From contig NZ_BDAU01000001.1 in the NCBI RefSeq assembly GCF_001612615.1, positions 124,001 to 188,000 of the forward strand: a stretch of 64,000 bases of DNA, in the 5' to 3' direction. Both the position numbers and the translations under genes were made by a program. Source of the stretch: Nocardia amikacinitolerans NBRC 108937 (GTDB lineage Bacteria; Actinomycetota; Actinomycetes; Mycobacteriales; Mycobacteriaceae). Of this stretch, positions 1 to 9,240 are shown in pieces (within the stretch, counting starts at the first letter, position 1; each line of letters starts with the position of its first letter). The notes beneath the pieces are model-generated. The model did no database searches. It was given only the letters and a program-made list of their open reading frames with translations, and was not told where the DNA came from.

Positions 1-349
1 CATGCTTTTCGTCGCGCCCCTGCTCAACGTGCTCATCATCTTCGTCGGCGTTGTCTCCGGCTACGCGGTGGCGATCAGCGCGCAGAACGTCACGCCTGGC
101 AGCTACTGGGCGACGTTCGGCTCCTTCGCGGTCGTCGCCGACGTGTGGATCTCGCTGGCCAAGGCCATGCTGTTCGGCTTCCTGGTGGTGATCATCGCCT
201 GCCAGCGCGGGCTGGAGGCCAGGGGCGGTCCGCGCGGCGTCGCCGACGGCGTCAACGCGGCCGTGGTGATCTCGGTGGCCTCGATCATCGTGGTCAACCT
301 GGTGATCACCCAGATCGTCACGATGTTCCTACCGCTGCGGGTGGCCTGA
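1..349 (+). CDS. yrbEA: YrbE/MlaE-family permease (YrbEA), 3' part
   Basis: The last 115 codons of a very hydrophobic protein enter from the left edge; the real start lies outside the window. YrbE proteins form the membrane core of the ABC-type importer powered by an MceG ATPase, which moves lipids or sterols through the Mce complex across the envelope. Three membrane segments can be seen, including one ending in a V-I-T-Q-I-V-T-M-F-L tail typical of the family C-terminus. The stop is followed after one base by the ATG of the second yrbE gene, so the two are co-transcribed. The assignment rests on the hydrophobic profile and on the yrbE-yrbE-mceA-F order, which is diagnostic. Confidence 0.88.
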   Translation, partial: MLFVAPLLNVLIIFVGVVSGYAVAISAQNVTPGSYWATFGSFAVVADVWISLAKAMLFGFLVVIIACQRGLEARGGPRGVADGVNAAVVISVASIIVVNLVITQIVTMFLPLRVA

Positions 350-350
350 G

Positions 351-1217
351 ATGACCGCGACACCGTACGCGCCAAAGGGTTTGGGCTGGGCCTATCGCGC
401 CGTCCGCAACCGCGGCCGGATCCTGGCGCCGGTCGAGAACACCGGCTTCCTGCTCGGTTTCGTCTTCCAAGCGCTCTGGGCGATACCGCTGACGCTGCGC
501 CGCTACCGCGCCCAGACGATGCGCACCATCACCGACATGACCTGGGGACGCGGGTCGGTCATCGTCGGCGGCGGCACCGTCCCGATGCTGGTGGTGCTCG
601 GCGTCGCGATGGGCGCGGGCGTCGGCATCCAGTCCTTCGCCGCGCTGGACCTGATCGGGCTCGGACCCGTCACCGGTGTGGTGTCGGCATTCGCCAACAC
701 CAGGGAGCTCGCACCGATCGCGGCGGCGGTCGGGTTCGCCGCACAGGCGGGTTGCCGGATGACCGCCGAGATCGGCTCGATGCGCATCTCCGAGGAGATC
801 GACGCCATCGAATCCCTCGGGCTGCGCTCGGTGCCTTTCGTGGTCACCACGCGGGTCATCGCGGGCGCCGTCGCCATCGTGCCGACCTTCCTCATCGCGC
901 TGATCCTGAGCTACCTGGCCTGCTCGGCCGTCATCGTGCTGCTGCACGGTCAGGCGGGCGGGGTCTACAACCACTACTTCTTCCAGTTCACCAGCGGCTA
1001 CGACGTGCTCGCCGCGGTGATCAAGATCCTCGTCTTCGGCGTCACCGTCATCCTGATCCATTGCTACTACGGCTTTTTCGCCTCCGGCGGCCCCGAGGGC
1101 GTCGGCATCGCCTCCGGTCGCGCGGTGCGGGCCAGCTTCGTCGCCATCATCGCCCTGGACATGGTGCTGACCATCGTGCTCTGGGGCGTCGACTCCGCCA
1201 TCGAATTCCCGGGGTGA
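351..1217 (+). CDS. yrbEB: YrbE/MlaE-family permease (YrbEB)
   Basis: Complete 288-residue second permease subunit of the Mce importer. It carries the MlaE hallmark region G-F-A-A-Q-A-G-C-R-M-T-A-E-I-G-S-M-R-I-S-E-E-I-D-A (roughly residues 125-150), in which the E-I-D-A-(I/L)-E stretch is the coupling region contacting the ATPase. Hydrophobic segments precede and follow it, and the length matches the family. The ATG lies one base after the yrbEA stop, and mceA begins four bases downstream, so this is one polycistronic unit. The transported substrate cannot be told from sequence; Mce loci of actinomycetes import cholesterol, fatty acids or other lipids. Confidence 0.93.
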   Translation: MTATPYAPKGLGWAYRAVRNRGRILAPVENTGFLLGFVFQALWAIPLTLRRYRAQTMRTITDMTWGRGSVIVGGGTVPMLVVLGVAMGAGVGIQSFAALDLIGLGPVTGVVSAFANTRELAPIAAAVGFAAQAGCRMTAEIGSMRISEEIDAIESLGLRSVPFVVTTRVIAGAVAIVPTFLIALILSYLACSAVIVLLHGQAGGVYNHYFFQFTSGYDVLAAVIKILVFGVTVILIHCYYGFFASGGPEGVGIASGRAVRASFVAIIALDMVLTIVLWGVDSAIEFPG

Positions 1218-1221
1218 GCGC

Positions 1222-2283
1222 ATGCCGAACTACGGACTTCCCGGTGTGCCGATGAGCAGGCGCGGTTCTCGCGCACTCGGCGCGGCCGCGTTGGCGCTGA
1301 CGGTCGTCGCGGGTCTCACCTGGCGCGCGGGGCTCGACGACCGGCCACCGGACCGCTTCCAGGTCCAGCTGCGCACCGAGCAGATCGGCGAGGGCGTCAT
1401 CGAGGGCACGCGGGTGCGCTACGACGGCGTCACCGTCGGCGAGATCACCGAGATCGCCGCCATCGGCGACGGACGCCAGCTGATCACGTTGGACCTCGAC
1501 AAGACGCAGACGGCAAGCCTGACCGACGCACTGACCGTGGACTACGCACCGGAAAACCTGTTCGGCATCAGCGCTCTCACACTGCGCGCGGCCGAGGGCG
1601 GCGCCCCGCTCGCGGAGGGCGCTCTGATCGATCTCGCCGGAGCGCACGCGGAAAAGGTCACCGATGTGACCATGGGCAGCCTGCTGCGCGCGCTCACCGA
1701 GACCTCCACGGAGGTGCTCACCCCGCGGCTTTCGGAACTGCTCGCCACGGTCAACAGCGAGATGAGCTCGTTCGCACCGTTCTGGGAGGCGATCATCACG
1801 CTGTCCCGCGCGGTGGCCGACACCCAGCGCTATCCGGCGCCGTACCTGATCGACCAGTACTCGTCCTTCTTCGGCGGCGTCGGCGATTTCGCCTCGGCGA
1901 CCTTCCGGCTGCTGCACTCGGTGATGAACATCGAGATCTTCCTCAACGATCGCCCGCGCTACGACGCCACCATCACCATGGTCGTGGACGGTGCACTGCC
2001 GTCGATCGGAACACTCGGCGACGCCGCCAACCGGCATCTGTCCCCGTACACAACGGAATCGACACCCCTCGTCGCCGCGCTCGCCGCCACCGTGCCCGCG
2101 CCGGGACGCTCGCGCGCCGAGGTGACGGAACTGATCGATCGGTTGAACCGCTTGTTCTCCGACACCCCCGACGGTCCCGCTGTGAACGTGGCCGTGACTC
2201 TGCGTGGGATGCCTGGGCTGGCGGTGCCACTGCTCGGGACGTCCGGCTTCGCGGCGCTCGACGGTTCGGGAGGTGCGCGATGA
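1222..2283 (+). CDS. mceA: Mce family protein, position A
   Basis: 353 residues. A basic N-terminus and one membrane helix (about residues 13-32) anchor it to the inner membrane. The MlaD/Mce domain follows, with the expected G-(T)-R-V-R-Y-D-G-V-T-V-G motif near residue 70, then a long alpha-helical region that in Mce complexes builds the periplasmic lipid tunnel. It is first of six consecutive mce genes. Its last four bases ATGA overlap the start of mceB, indicating translational coupling. An in-frame ATG ten codons downstream (1252) is an alternative start. It is short for an MceA, because the low-complexity C-terminal extension often present is missing. Confidence 0.9.
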   Translation: MPNYGLPGVPMSRRGSRALGAAALALTVVAGLTWRAGLDDRPPDRFQVQLRTEQIGEGVIEGTRVRYDGVTVGEITEIAAIGDGRQLITLDLDKTQTASLTDALTVDYAPENLFGISALTLRAAEGGAPLAEGALIDLAGAHAEKVTDVTMGSLLRALTETSTEVLTPRLSELLATVNSEMSSFAPFWEAIITLSRAVADTQRYPAPYLIDQYSSFFGGVGDFASATFRLLHSVMNIEIFLNDRPRYDATITMVVDGALPSIGTLGDAANRHLSPYTTESTPLVAALAATVPAPGRSRAEVTELIDRLNRLFSDTPDGPAVNVAVTLRGMPGLAVPLLGTSGFAALDGSGGAR

Positions 2284-3302
2284 CGACCCTGCCGATCCGG
2301 GCGGTGATGTGGCGACTCGGGCTGTTCGCCGTCGCGATGCTCGTGCTGTTGGTCGTCATCGTGCAGGCGATCACCCGACCGGTGGACGGCGAGACCGGTT
2401 CCTACACCGCGGAATTCACCGATGTGAGCGGATTGAAGACCGGCGACGACGTCCGGATGTTCGGCGTCTCGGTCGGCAAGGTCGCCGCGATCGAGCGGGC
2501 GGGCACCAACGCGCGGGTGACCTTCACGGTTCAGCGCGACCGTCCGATCTACGACTCCAGCGTCCTCGCCATCCGCTACCAGTCACTGACCGGACAACGT
2601 TACGTCGATGTGCGGCAACCGGATCGGCCGGGCGCCACGCTGCCGCCCGGCGCGGCGCTCGGAGTGGCCAACACGGTGCCCTCCTTCGACATCACCCAGC
2701 TGTTCAACGGGTTGCAGCCGGTGATCGCCGAATTCTCTCCAGGCGCGCTCAACCAGTTCACCGAAAGCGTGCTGGCGGTGATCGAGGGCAACGGCTCCGG
2801 CATCGGTCCGGCGCTGGACGCCATCGAGAAACTCAGCCGCTACACCTCCGATCGCCAAGCGGTGATCGCGACCATCGTGGCCAACCTGCACGCGATCTCC
2901 ACGCAGGTCGGCGGGCGCTCACCGCATCTGGTCACCCTGATGGAAGGCCTCGCCGACGTCGTCAGCGCGTTCCGGGTGCAGCTCGACGGGTTGCTGGACT
3001 TCGCCGCCGCGGCCCCCTCGGCGATGGGACCGCTGAACCGGCTGATGGAAACCCTCGGCTTCACCGAACGCGCCAACCCGGATCTGATGACGGACCTGCG
3101 GCTGCTTTTCCCCGACCCGGAGGCCGCGCTGGAGCTGCTCGGCAGGCTCCCCGGTCTGCTCCAAGCGCTGAGCAACGTGCTGCCGCCCGCACCCGGCGCG
3201 GCGGGACCGGTGCCGATGAGCTGTTCCAAGGGCGCGGTTCAGCTCCCCCAGGTGCTTTCGGTGCTCGTCGCAGGGCAGAGGATCGCGATATGCAACGGAT
3301 GA
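2280..3302 (+). CDS. mceB: Mce family protein, position B
   Basis: 340 residues with an N-terminal membrane anchor (about 12-32) and an MlaD domain (S-G-L-K-T-G-D-D-V-R-M-F-G-V-S-V-G-K-V near 55-73). The long helical stretch follows, and the C-terminus ends in a cysteine-containing segment usual for MceB (M-S-C-S-K-G and A-I-C-N-G). It overlaps mceA by ATGA upstream and mceC downstream. One copy each of MceA-F is thought to assemble into a hexameric tube that guides lipid from the outer envelope to YrbE. Regulation is not visible here, because the operon promoter lies left of the window. Confidence 0.9.
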   Translation: MTTLPIRAVMWRLGLFAVAMLVLLVVIVQAITRPVDGETGSYTAEFTDVSGLKTGDDVRMFGVSVGKVAAIERAGTNARVTFTVQRDRPIYDSSVLAIRYQSLTGQRYVDVRQPDRPGATLPPGAALGVANTVPSFDITQLFNGLQPVIAEFSPGALNQFTESVLAVIEGNGSGIGPALDAIEKLSRYTSDRQAVIATIVANLHAISTQVGGRSPHLVTLMEGLADVVSAFRVQLDGLLDFAAAAPSAMGPLNRLMETLGFTERANPDLMTDLRLLFPDPEAALELLGRLPGLLQALSNVLPPAPGAAGPVPMSCSKGAVQLPQVLSVLVAGQRIAICNG

Positions 3303-4324
3303 CCCAACGCCTGCTGAATCGCCTGGCGCCGCACGGTCTTTCGCACGACCGGCACCAGGCGGCGAAGAACGCGAGGGAGTTCCGCCTCGGCATCCTCGGC
3401 GGGCTGTTCGTCGCCGCACTGCTGCTGGCAACGGCGGTGATCTATCTGGTCCCGTTCGGGAAGGCGAGCTACACCGCCGACCTGGTCGAGGCGAACTCGG
3501 TGAAGGTCGGCGACCAAGTGCGCCTGGCGGGCATCACCGTTGGCTCGGTGACGGCGCTCGAGCTGGGCGAGACGAAGGTTCGGATGACCTTCACCGTGGA
3601 CCGCGACGTGTTCCTCGGCGACGCGACCAGCCTGGAGATCCGCATGCTGACCGCGGTCGGCGGCCACTACGTCGCGGTATTCCCCTCCGGTACAGAGGCT
3701 CTCGGCTCGCGACCGATTCCGCCCGACCGCGTCCGGCTCCCCTACAGCTTGGTGCGCATTCTCCAGGACGCCGCCGCGCCCGTCTCCGAGGTCGACGGCG
3801 AGACGCTGCGCCAGAATCTGGCCGCCCTCCAGCAATCCCTCGACACCAGTCCGGACGCGCTGCGCCAGCTGGGCGCCGCGACGCAGTCGTTCGTCGACAT
3901 CCTGCGCAGGCAGAACCTCGAGGTCTCGCGCGCGCTCACGGTGATGGACGAGTACCTGCGCACCATCGACGGGAACAAGTCGCTGATCGGCACGTTCGTC
4001 CGCGAGCTCGGCACCCTGATGACCGTTGGCCTCGGCAAACGCGCCGAGATCGCGTCGGCGCTGACCATCGCCGCCTCGCTGCTGTCCAGGATCGCCGCCG
4101 TCGAGCCCTCCTGGCGCGAGGTGCTCGCGCCGCTGGCCGGGAAGCTGCGCGAGTTGCTGCCGCAGCTGGAACAGCTTGCCGCGCAACTGGATGTGGCGAT
4201 CCCGCAGTGGCAACAGTTGCGCGAGCGACTCGTGGCGATGACCGCCACGGAGGACGGTGTCGTCATCGATCAGTCGGCGCTCACCGCGCCGGTGTGTATT
4301 CCGCTGCCCGGATGGGAGTGCTGA
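3290..4324 (+). CDS. mceC: Mce family protein, position C
   Basis: 344 residues when started at ATG 3290, which has an AGAGGA ribosome site seven bases upstream inside mceB. A second ATG at 3299 would give the ATGA overlap seen at other junctions. The N-terminus is amphipathic, followed by the N-A-R-E-F-R-L-G-I-L-G-G-L-F-V-A-A-L membrane anchor (about 35-55). The MlaD domain has V-K-V-G-D-Q-V-R-L-A-G-I-T-V-G-S-V, followed by a predicted long coiled/helical region rich in leucine pairs. It ends with a short cysteine-bearing tail, V-C-I-P-L-P-G-W-E-C. Three bases separate it from mceD. Confidence 0.9.
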   Translation: MQRMTQRLLNRLAPHGLSHDRHQAAKNAREFRLGILGGLFVAALLLATAVIYLVPFGKASYTADLVEANSVKVGDQVRLAGITVGSVTALELGETKVRMTFTVDRDVFLGDATSLEIRMLTAVGGHYVAVFPSGTEALGSRPIPPDRVRLPYSLVRILQDAAAPVSEVDGETLRQNLAALQQSLDTSPDALRQLGAATQSFVDILRRQNLEVSRALTVMDEYLRTIDGNKSLIGTFVRELGTLMTVGLGKRAEIASALTIAASLLSRIAAVEPSWREVLAPLAGKLRELLPQLEQLAAQLDVAIPQWQQLRERLVAMTATEDGVVIDQSALTAPVCIPLPGWEC

Positions 4325-4327
4325 GCG

Positions 4328-5425
4328 ATGAAACGCATTCTGCGGTCCCAAGGTTTCGTGACCGTGCTCGGTGCGCTGGTGCTGGCTGCGGTCGCCGCGG
4401 TCGCCTACCTCGTGGTGTTCGACCCCGTGAAGAAGACGGTCGCCTACTGCGCCATGATGCCCGACGCCGTTGGCCTGTATCCGGGCAATCACGTGACATC
4501 CCTTGGCATTCCGATCGGCACGGTCAACTCGGTGCGTCCCGAGGGCACGGGTGTGCGGGTGGACTTCGAGGTTCAGCAGGAGCGGGTGTTGCGCGGCGAG
4601 GTCACCGCGACCACGGTCTCCGACACGCTGGTGGCCGATCGCAACCTGGCGGTCCTCGGCGAGCCCGGCGCCGCGCCGTGGGACCGGTCGACGTGCATCA
4701 CCAAGACCTTCACGCCGAAGAGCATCAGTCAGACGCTCCAGGGCTTCTCCCAGCTCGCGGGTCAGCTGACCGGCGGCGGAAAACCGGGCGAGCAGACCAG
4801 GATTCGTGACAGCGTCGTCGCCTTCGAAGCCGCCACCTCCGGCACCGGACCGGCGCTCAACAAACTGATCACCGATCTCGGCGACGCGCTGCGCGCGCCG
4901 GACGCGGCCATCGGACACATCGGCGGGCTGCTCGATTCCTACGGCAGGCTGATGTCGAGCATCGCGATGAACTGGGACGACATCAGGATCGTGCTGCTGC
5001 AGGCGAGCGAGGGCATCGCCTTCATCAACGAACTCTGGGGCCGGGTGGTGCAGCTCATCGACTCGCTGCTGGTCATTCTGCCGTGGCTGAACAGCATCGC
5101 CCGCGAATACGGCAGACCGATCCTCGGGGCGCTGGACGGCGCGCTGCCCGGCCTGCGGCTGCTCTCGGCGAATGTCGCGACGCTGCGGCAGCTGGTGGAG
5201 ATGATCCCGCCGATCGTGCAGTTCTTCGAGGAGGTGATCGATCCGGCCACCGGCAGGCCCCAGCTGACCTACGCCGCGCCGAAGGTCGGACTGCCCCGCG
5301 AGCAGGCCGACCAGGTCTGTGCCGCGCTCAACGCGGTGCTGCCGGGTCACTGCGATGGAGCCGAAAACGGTTTGGCCGACGTGAATCTCGTATCCCTTGT
5401 GCTCGGAACGGTAGGTGCCCGATGA
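4328..5425 (+). CDS. mceD: Mce family protein, position D
   Basis: 365 residues: membrane anchor at about 8-30, MlaD domain (G-L-Y-P-G-N-H-V-T-S-L-G-I-P-I-G-T-V near 52-70), then a long helical region. A cysteine pair within the first 130 residues (Y-C-A-M-M and T-C-I-T-K) and another near the C-terminus (Q-V-C-A and H-C-D-G) are in keeping with disulphide-stabilised periplasmic Mce subunits. The final ATGA overlaps the start of the lipoprotein gene mceE. Nothing suggests truncation. Confidence 0.9.
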   Translation: MKRILRSQGFVTVLGALVLAAVAAVAYLVVFDPVKKTVAYCAMMPDAVGLYPGNHVTSLGIPIGTVNSVRPEGTGVRVDFEVQQERVLRGEVTATTVSDTLVADRNLAVLGEPGAAPWDRSTCITKTFTPKSISQTLQGFSQLAGQLTGGGKPGEQTRIRDSVVAFEAATSGTGPALNKLITDLGDALRAPDAAIGHIGGLLDSYGRLMSSIAMNWDDIRIVLLQASEGIAFINELWGRVVQLIDSLLVILPWLNSIAREYGRPILGALDGALPGLRLLSANVATLRQLVEMIPPIVQFFEEVIDPATGRPQLTYAAPKVGLPREQADQVCAALNAVLPGHCDGAENGLADVNLVSLVLGTVGAR

Positions 5426-6480
5426 CCGTGCGATCCCTCCGCCGCGCCGCGCTGGTCCCAGTGCTGGCACTAGGGCTGCTGTCGGGATGCGGATTCGATC
5501 CCGCGCAAGTGCCGGTGCCCGGCGCGACGGTGTCCGGCCCCACCTACCAGGTGCGGATCGAGCTGGCCAACGCGCTGAACCTGCCCGCGCGGGCGAAGGT
5601 GGTGGCCAACGGCGCGCAGATCGGCAGCCTGCGCGAGGTGAGCGTGGTCGATCCAACGCTCGAGCAGCCGGGACGGGTGGAGGCAGTCGTCGAGATCGCC
5701 GAAGGGGTGCGGCTTCCGGTCAGCACCACGGTCCAGCTGCGCCAGAACACCATCCTCGGCGACATCTACATCGGACTCACCACGCCGACAGGCGATTTCG
5801 ATCGCACCATCCCGGCGGGCGGAACCATCCCGCTCGCACGCACCCGGCCCGCGCTCCAGGTCGAGGATCTGCTGGCCGGCATGTCCACCTTCGTCGGCGG
5901 CGGCGCGATGCAGCAGATGCAGGACATCGTCAACCGGGTCAACGCGACCCTGCCCGAGCAGCCCGCCGAGACCGCGCGGATCTTCGAGGTCGTCGGTCGC
6001 GACGTGGCCGACGTGGCCGCCGACATGGCGGTGGTCGACCGGTTCCTGGACACCATTCAGCGGGATCTGGATGCCGCGCTGGACAATCCGCGCGAACTGG
6101 AGGCGCTGCTCAGCGAGCGCGGGGCGGTCGAGATCCCGGCCGACGCGAAATCGCTGGTTCTCACGCTCGGCGTCGTCGGCGGGCTCGGCATCGTCGGGCA
6201 CGCGATCGCCTGGCTCGGCCCGCTGCTGGAGGCCAGTGACGCTGCCGCGAAAGCCTTGGTGCCCTTGCTGTTCGCGGATCGACCGCTGGATCTGACCGCG
6301 CCGTCGAACCTGAACCGGGTCGTTTCGCTGGTTCGCGACAAGATCATTCCGTTCGTCGAGCGCGGTCCGAAGGTGAACATCGGCGCGGTGGCGGTGGACG
6401 GGGCCGCGACGCCGGTCGCCACCGATGAGCAGGTGCAGCGGATCATCGCCACCCTCAGGATGATCGGAGTCGTGCGATGA
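5422..6480 (+). CDS. mceE: Mce family lipoprotein, position E (LprK-like)
   Basis: 352 residues. The N-terminus is a lipoprotein signal: basic residues, a hydrophobic core and the lipobox L-L-S-G-C (Cys about residue 24), so the mature protein is lipid-anchored outside the membrane. This is the known feature of the fifth Mce subunit. The MlaD domain follows (A-R-A-K-V-V-A-N-G-A-Q-I-G-S-L near 56-70), then helical segments. The start is set by the ATGA overlap with mceD. It overlaps mceF by ATGA. The order of five membrane-anchored subunits plus this lipoprotein fits a complete mce operon. Confidence 0.92.
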   Translation: MTVRSLRRAALVPVLALGLLSGCGFDPAQVPVPGATVSGPTYQVRIELANALNLPARAKVVANGAQIGSLREVSVVDPTLEQPGRVEAVVEIAEGVRLPVSTTVQLRQNTILGDIYIGLTTPTGDFDRTIPAGGTIPLARTRPALQVEDLLAGMSTFVGGGAMQQMQDIVNRVNATLPEQPAETARIFEVVGRDVADVAADMAVVDRFLDTIQRDLDAALDNPRELEALLSERGAVEIPADAKSLVLTLGVVGGLGIVGHAIAWLGPLLEASDAAAKALVPLLFADRPLDLTAPSNLNRVVSLVRDKIIPFVERGPKVNIGAVAVDGAATPVATDEQVQRIIATLRMIGVVR

Positions 6481-7514
6481 ACGTCGCGTCCGAGCCCTAT
6501 CCCGGCTACGTCCCCTCGACGTCCGCGAACGACGAGGTGCTGCGGCGGCTCGGCCCGCTCGCCTCGCTTGGCGCGATCGCGGCGATTCTGCTGATCGGCG
6601 TCGGCTACCTGAGCTTCGGCGTGGTGCGGGTCGGCTGGTTCACCGAGCACACCGAGGCCAGCATGACGGTCCCGGATTCCGGCGGTCTGCTGCCGCGCTC
6701 CAAGGTCCTGCTCTCCGGCGTCCAGATCGGGCAGATCACCGCGGTGACCCACACCCGCGACGGCATCGAGGTCGGCTTCCGCTACGACGCGGAATACCGT
6801 GTGCCCGCGAACAGTTCGGTGCGCATCGAGACGCTCTCCGCGCTCGGCGAGCCCTACCTGGAATTCCGGCCGACCGCCGCGGACGGGCCGTACCTGCGCG
6901 ACGGTGACCGGCTGACGGCCGCCTCGGTCCAGCGTCCGGTGTCGATTCCCGAGGTCGCCCGCACCGCGACCCAGCTGCTGGAGCAGGTGGATCCGGCGAC
7001 GGTGGCCGCCATCATCGAGAACTTCAGTACCGGTCTCGCGGGAACGGAGGCGGTGATCCCGCAACTGTCCAGGGCCTCCGATCTGCTGGCCGCCACACTC
7101 ATGAGCCGAACGGATCTGATCCGGCGACTGCTGATGGACATGCAGGCCCAAGCCACCGAGATGACCTGGGCGGGAGGCGAATTGACCGCCGCGGCCACGC
7201 CGTGGGCGGACTTCGGACCTCGGGTCAGTGAGGTCGCCGCGGCGATCGCGCGCGTCGTGCGGATCGGCGACACCCCGGGCGACTACCTGACCGACACCGA
7301 AGACGTGATCGGACTGCTTCCCTTCCTCGACGCGCTCACCCAGAAGCTGGACCTGCTCGGACCCGAACTGCGCGAACTGTTTCCGGTCGTCCAACCGCTG
7401 CTCGCACTGACCACCGGCGTGCTCGGGAAGGTCGACCTGGGCAGCCTGATCTCGCAGGCGCTGCACGCCACGACGCCGGACGGCGCTCTGCAATTGCAGA
7501 TCACCGTCCGCTAG
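6477..7514 (+). CDS. mceF: Mce family protein, position F
   Basis: 345 residues, last gene of the mce block. The cytoplasmic N-terminus is longer than in the other subunits (about 20 residues), followed by a membrane helix (A-S-L-G-A-I-A-A-I-L-L-I-G-V-G-Y) and the MlaD motif L-L-P-R-S-K-V-L-L-S-G-V-Q-I-G-Q-I. A helical region and a short tail follow. No mas/mam accessory genes are present: the next gene is convergent and starts only 24 bases away, without a visible terminator hairpin in the gap. Confidence 0.9.
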   Translation: MNVASEPYPGYVPSTSANDEVLRRLGPLASLGAIAAILLIGVGYLSFGVVRVGWFTEHTEASMTVPDSGGLLPRSKVLLSGVQIGQITAVTHTRDGIEVGFRYDAEYRVPANSSVRIETLSALGEPYLEFRPTAADGPYLRDGDRLTAASVQRPVSIPEVARTATQLLEQVDPATVAAIIENFSTGLAGTEAVIPQLSRASDLLAATLMSRTDLIRRLLMDMQAQATEMTWAGGELTAAATPWADFGPRVSEVAAAIARVVRIGDTPGDYLTDTEDVIGLLPFLDALTQKLDLLGPELRELFPVVQPLLALTTGVLGKVDLGSLISQALHATTPDGALQLQITVR

Positions 7515-7538
7515 ACCGGGACTTGTTGGGCTTCCGAG

Positions 7539-8549
7539 TCAGACCGTCCGTTCTTCGAGCGCTTTCACCAGGGACGCGGCGAGGATGGCCACGGCTCGAT
7601 CATCGTCGGAGGCAAGCTGCCGCAGGATCGTGAGCGCAATGGTCCCCGGCATCTCCGCGAGCGCCTGGGTCAGCCGCATCCGCACCGCCGAATCCGCTGT
7701 GGGAGCGGCGAGTTCATCGGCCATCGCGCCGATAATCCGATCCGCCAACTCGGGGTCGTTGGCCAATGTTCCCAGTATCTCGGCTGCCTCGACATCGTTC
7801 GGCCCTTCGACCACCGTGGCGACGAGCGCCGGCACAGCTCCGGCGACGCCGCGCGCACCCAGTGCCAGAGCCGCATGTCTGCGAACCGTCGTGTCCGTAT
7901 CCCGGAGTGCGTCCGTGAGCGCCGCGGTCGCCTCGTCATCGGGGAACTCGGCGAGCGCCGCGACCGCGCGCCGCCGGATATCGACGTTCTCCGAGCTCAG
8001 GGCACGCGTCAGGGTGGCCACGGCGTCACCGTCGGCCCTCGTGAGGGCCCACCGCAGGGCACCGGCGACGTTCGGATCGGATTCGGTGAGGAGTGCCTCG
8101 ACCAGCAGCTCGGCGGGCATCGCCAGGTCCTCGGCCGGGGCCAGTGCGGCTTGCTGCCGCCGTGCGGCACTCGGCGAGGTGAGCCCGTGCAGGAGCTCGA
8201 TGACGCGCGCGACGTCCTGCCAGCTGGCGGGCTCGACCGTATCGACCAGGCGTAGCCGCTCGAGCAGTTCCCGGTCTCGGTCGAGTCGTGCCTCGGTCTT
8301 GCGGATGAGGTCGCCGACCAGTGCCGACGGGACGAATCCGGGATCGTCGAGAGCGGATCCGATCTGGCGCAGTGACAGCCCAAGGGATCGCAGACCCTCC
8401 ACGTGGAAGATCCGCCGGATGTCTTCGGCAGAGTATTCCCGGTAGCCACCCACGGTGCGGCCCGTGGGTCGTACCAGCCCCAGGTTGTCGTAGTGCCTGA
8501 GCATTCGGGCACTCACACCCGAGCGCCGCGCCACCTCACCGATCAGCAC
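7539..8549 (-). CDS. MerR-family regulator with C-terminal HEAT repeats
   Basis: 336 residues from GTG 8549, whose start overlaps the upstream gene's stop by seven bases. Residues 1-70 are a MerR winged helix (L-I-G-E-V-A-R-R-S-G-V-S-A-R-M-L-R-H-Y-D, then G-Y-R-E-Y) followed by the MerR dimerisation helix. From about residue 130 to the end there are HEAT/armadillo-type helical repeats, recognisable as repeated D-x-D-x-x-V-R-R-x-A-A-x-A-L and E-x-P-D-D units. MerR proteins bind in an over-long promoter spacer and switch transcription on when their C-terminal domain senses a signal; here the sensing part is a protein-interaction solenoid rather than a ligand pocket. It is transcribed with another HEAT protein from a MerR-type promoter at 9241-9271, so autoregulation is likely. 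Confidence 0.85.
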   Translation of the reverse strand: MLIGEVARRSGVSARMLRHYDNLGLVRPTGRTVGGYREYSAEDIRRIFHVEGLRSLGLSLRQIGSALDDPGFVPSALVGDLIRKTEARLDRDRELLERLRLVDTVEPASWQDVARVIELLHGLTSPSAARRQQAALAPAEDLAMPAELLVEALLTESDPNVAGALRWALTRADGDAVATLTRALSSENVDIRRRAVAALAEFPDDEATAALTDALRDTDTTVRRHAALALGARGVAGAVPALVATVVEGPNDVEAAEILGTLANDPELADRIIGAMADELAAPTADSAVRMRLTQALAEMPGTIALTILRQLASDDDRAVAILAASLVKALEERTV

Positions 8550-9229
8550 GCGGCTTCCTCCTTCCGTTCCGGGCCGAGGGCGACGACCCGGCGTGCCTCG
8601 TCGACGGCGAGGTCGAATCCTGCTTCCGGGTCGTGCAGCAGTCGCTGCGTGGCGCGCGCATGCGCCCGCACCGTCGGGTCGTGGCTTGCCATCGCCGCCT
8701 GCAGGATCGGCTCGATCACGTCGCCGAGTGCGACGAGGGCACGGCTCAGACTCAGTCGTACGTCCCGATCCCCGCGGCCCCATTCGGCGGCCAGCTCCGC
8801 GGCCAGCCCTTTCCGCTCCCCTTCGGGCGCGAGAACGACGGCAGCGCGCCACGCACTGCGCGCGACCTCGTCGTCGGCATCGTGCAGCAGCGACCGCGTG
8901 ATCGCGGGCCACGCGTTCTCGTCCCCGATCTTCGACAGTGTGTGCAACGCCTGGCTCCGGGCCTGTGCACGTCCGGAACCCAACTCCGCGCGGAGTTTCG
9001 GAACCGTGATCTCCGCCGGGAGGCGGGTCAGCGCCCACGTGAGCATGTCCCGCACGAAGAAGTCCGGCTCGATCGCGCACCGCTCTACGAGTACATCGAC
9101 GAAAGCGGGTGCGGCGTGCGTTCCGATCGCCAAGGCCGCCTTCAGCCGCGTCGACGAGTTCTCATCGGCCAATGCGTCGAGCAGCCGCGCGTCCTGTGAA
9201 TTCCAGTGTCTCGTGTTGATGGGGACCAC
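8543..9229 (-). CDS. HEAT-repeat protein
   Basis: About 228 residues if started at GTG 9229, close behind the MerR-type promoter; longer upstream reading is possible in frame but would run through that promoter. Almost the whole chain is HEAT-like repeats of paired helices (D-A-L-A-D-E-N-S-S-T-R-L-K-A-A-L-A-I-G-T, D-A-D-D-E-V-A-R-S-A-W-R-A-A, D-R-D-V-R-L-S-L-S-R-A-L-V-A-L-G). There is no signal peptide, membrane segment or enzyme motif. The same repeat type forms the effector half of the MerR regulator encoded immediately downstream, so this protein could be a partner, decoy or mimic of that regulator. That role is inference only. Confidence 0.8.
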   Translation of the reverse strand: MVPINTRHWNSQDARLLDALADENSSTRLKAALAIGTHAAPAFVDVLVERCAIEPDFFVRDMLTWALTRLPAEITVPKLRAELGSGRAQARSQALHTLSKIGDENAWPAITRSLLHDADDEVARSAWRAAVVLAPEGERKGLAAELAAEWGRGDRDVRLSLSRALVALGDVIEPILQAAMASHDPTVRAHARATQRLLHDPEAGFDLAVDEARRVVALGPERKEEAAC

Positions 9230-9240
9230 CTCCGACCGCC

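Noticed and set aside
3239..5656. An 805-codon open frame on the minus strand across mceC-mceE
   Set aside because: It is the antisense of mce genes with clear domains, is dominated by Arg/Ala/Gly-rich sequence without motifs, and arises from the third-position GC bias of the real genes.
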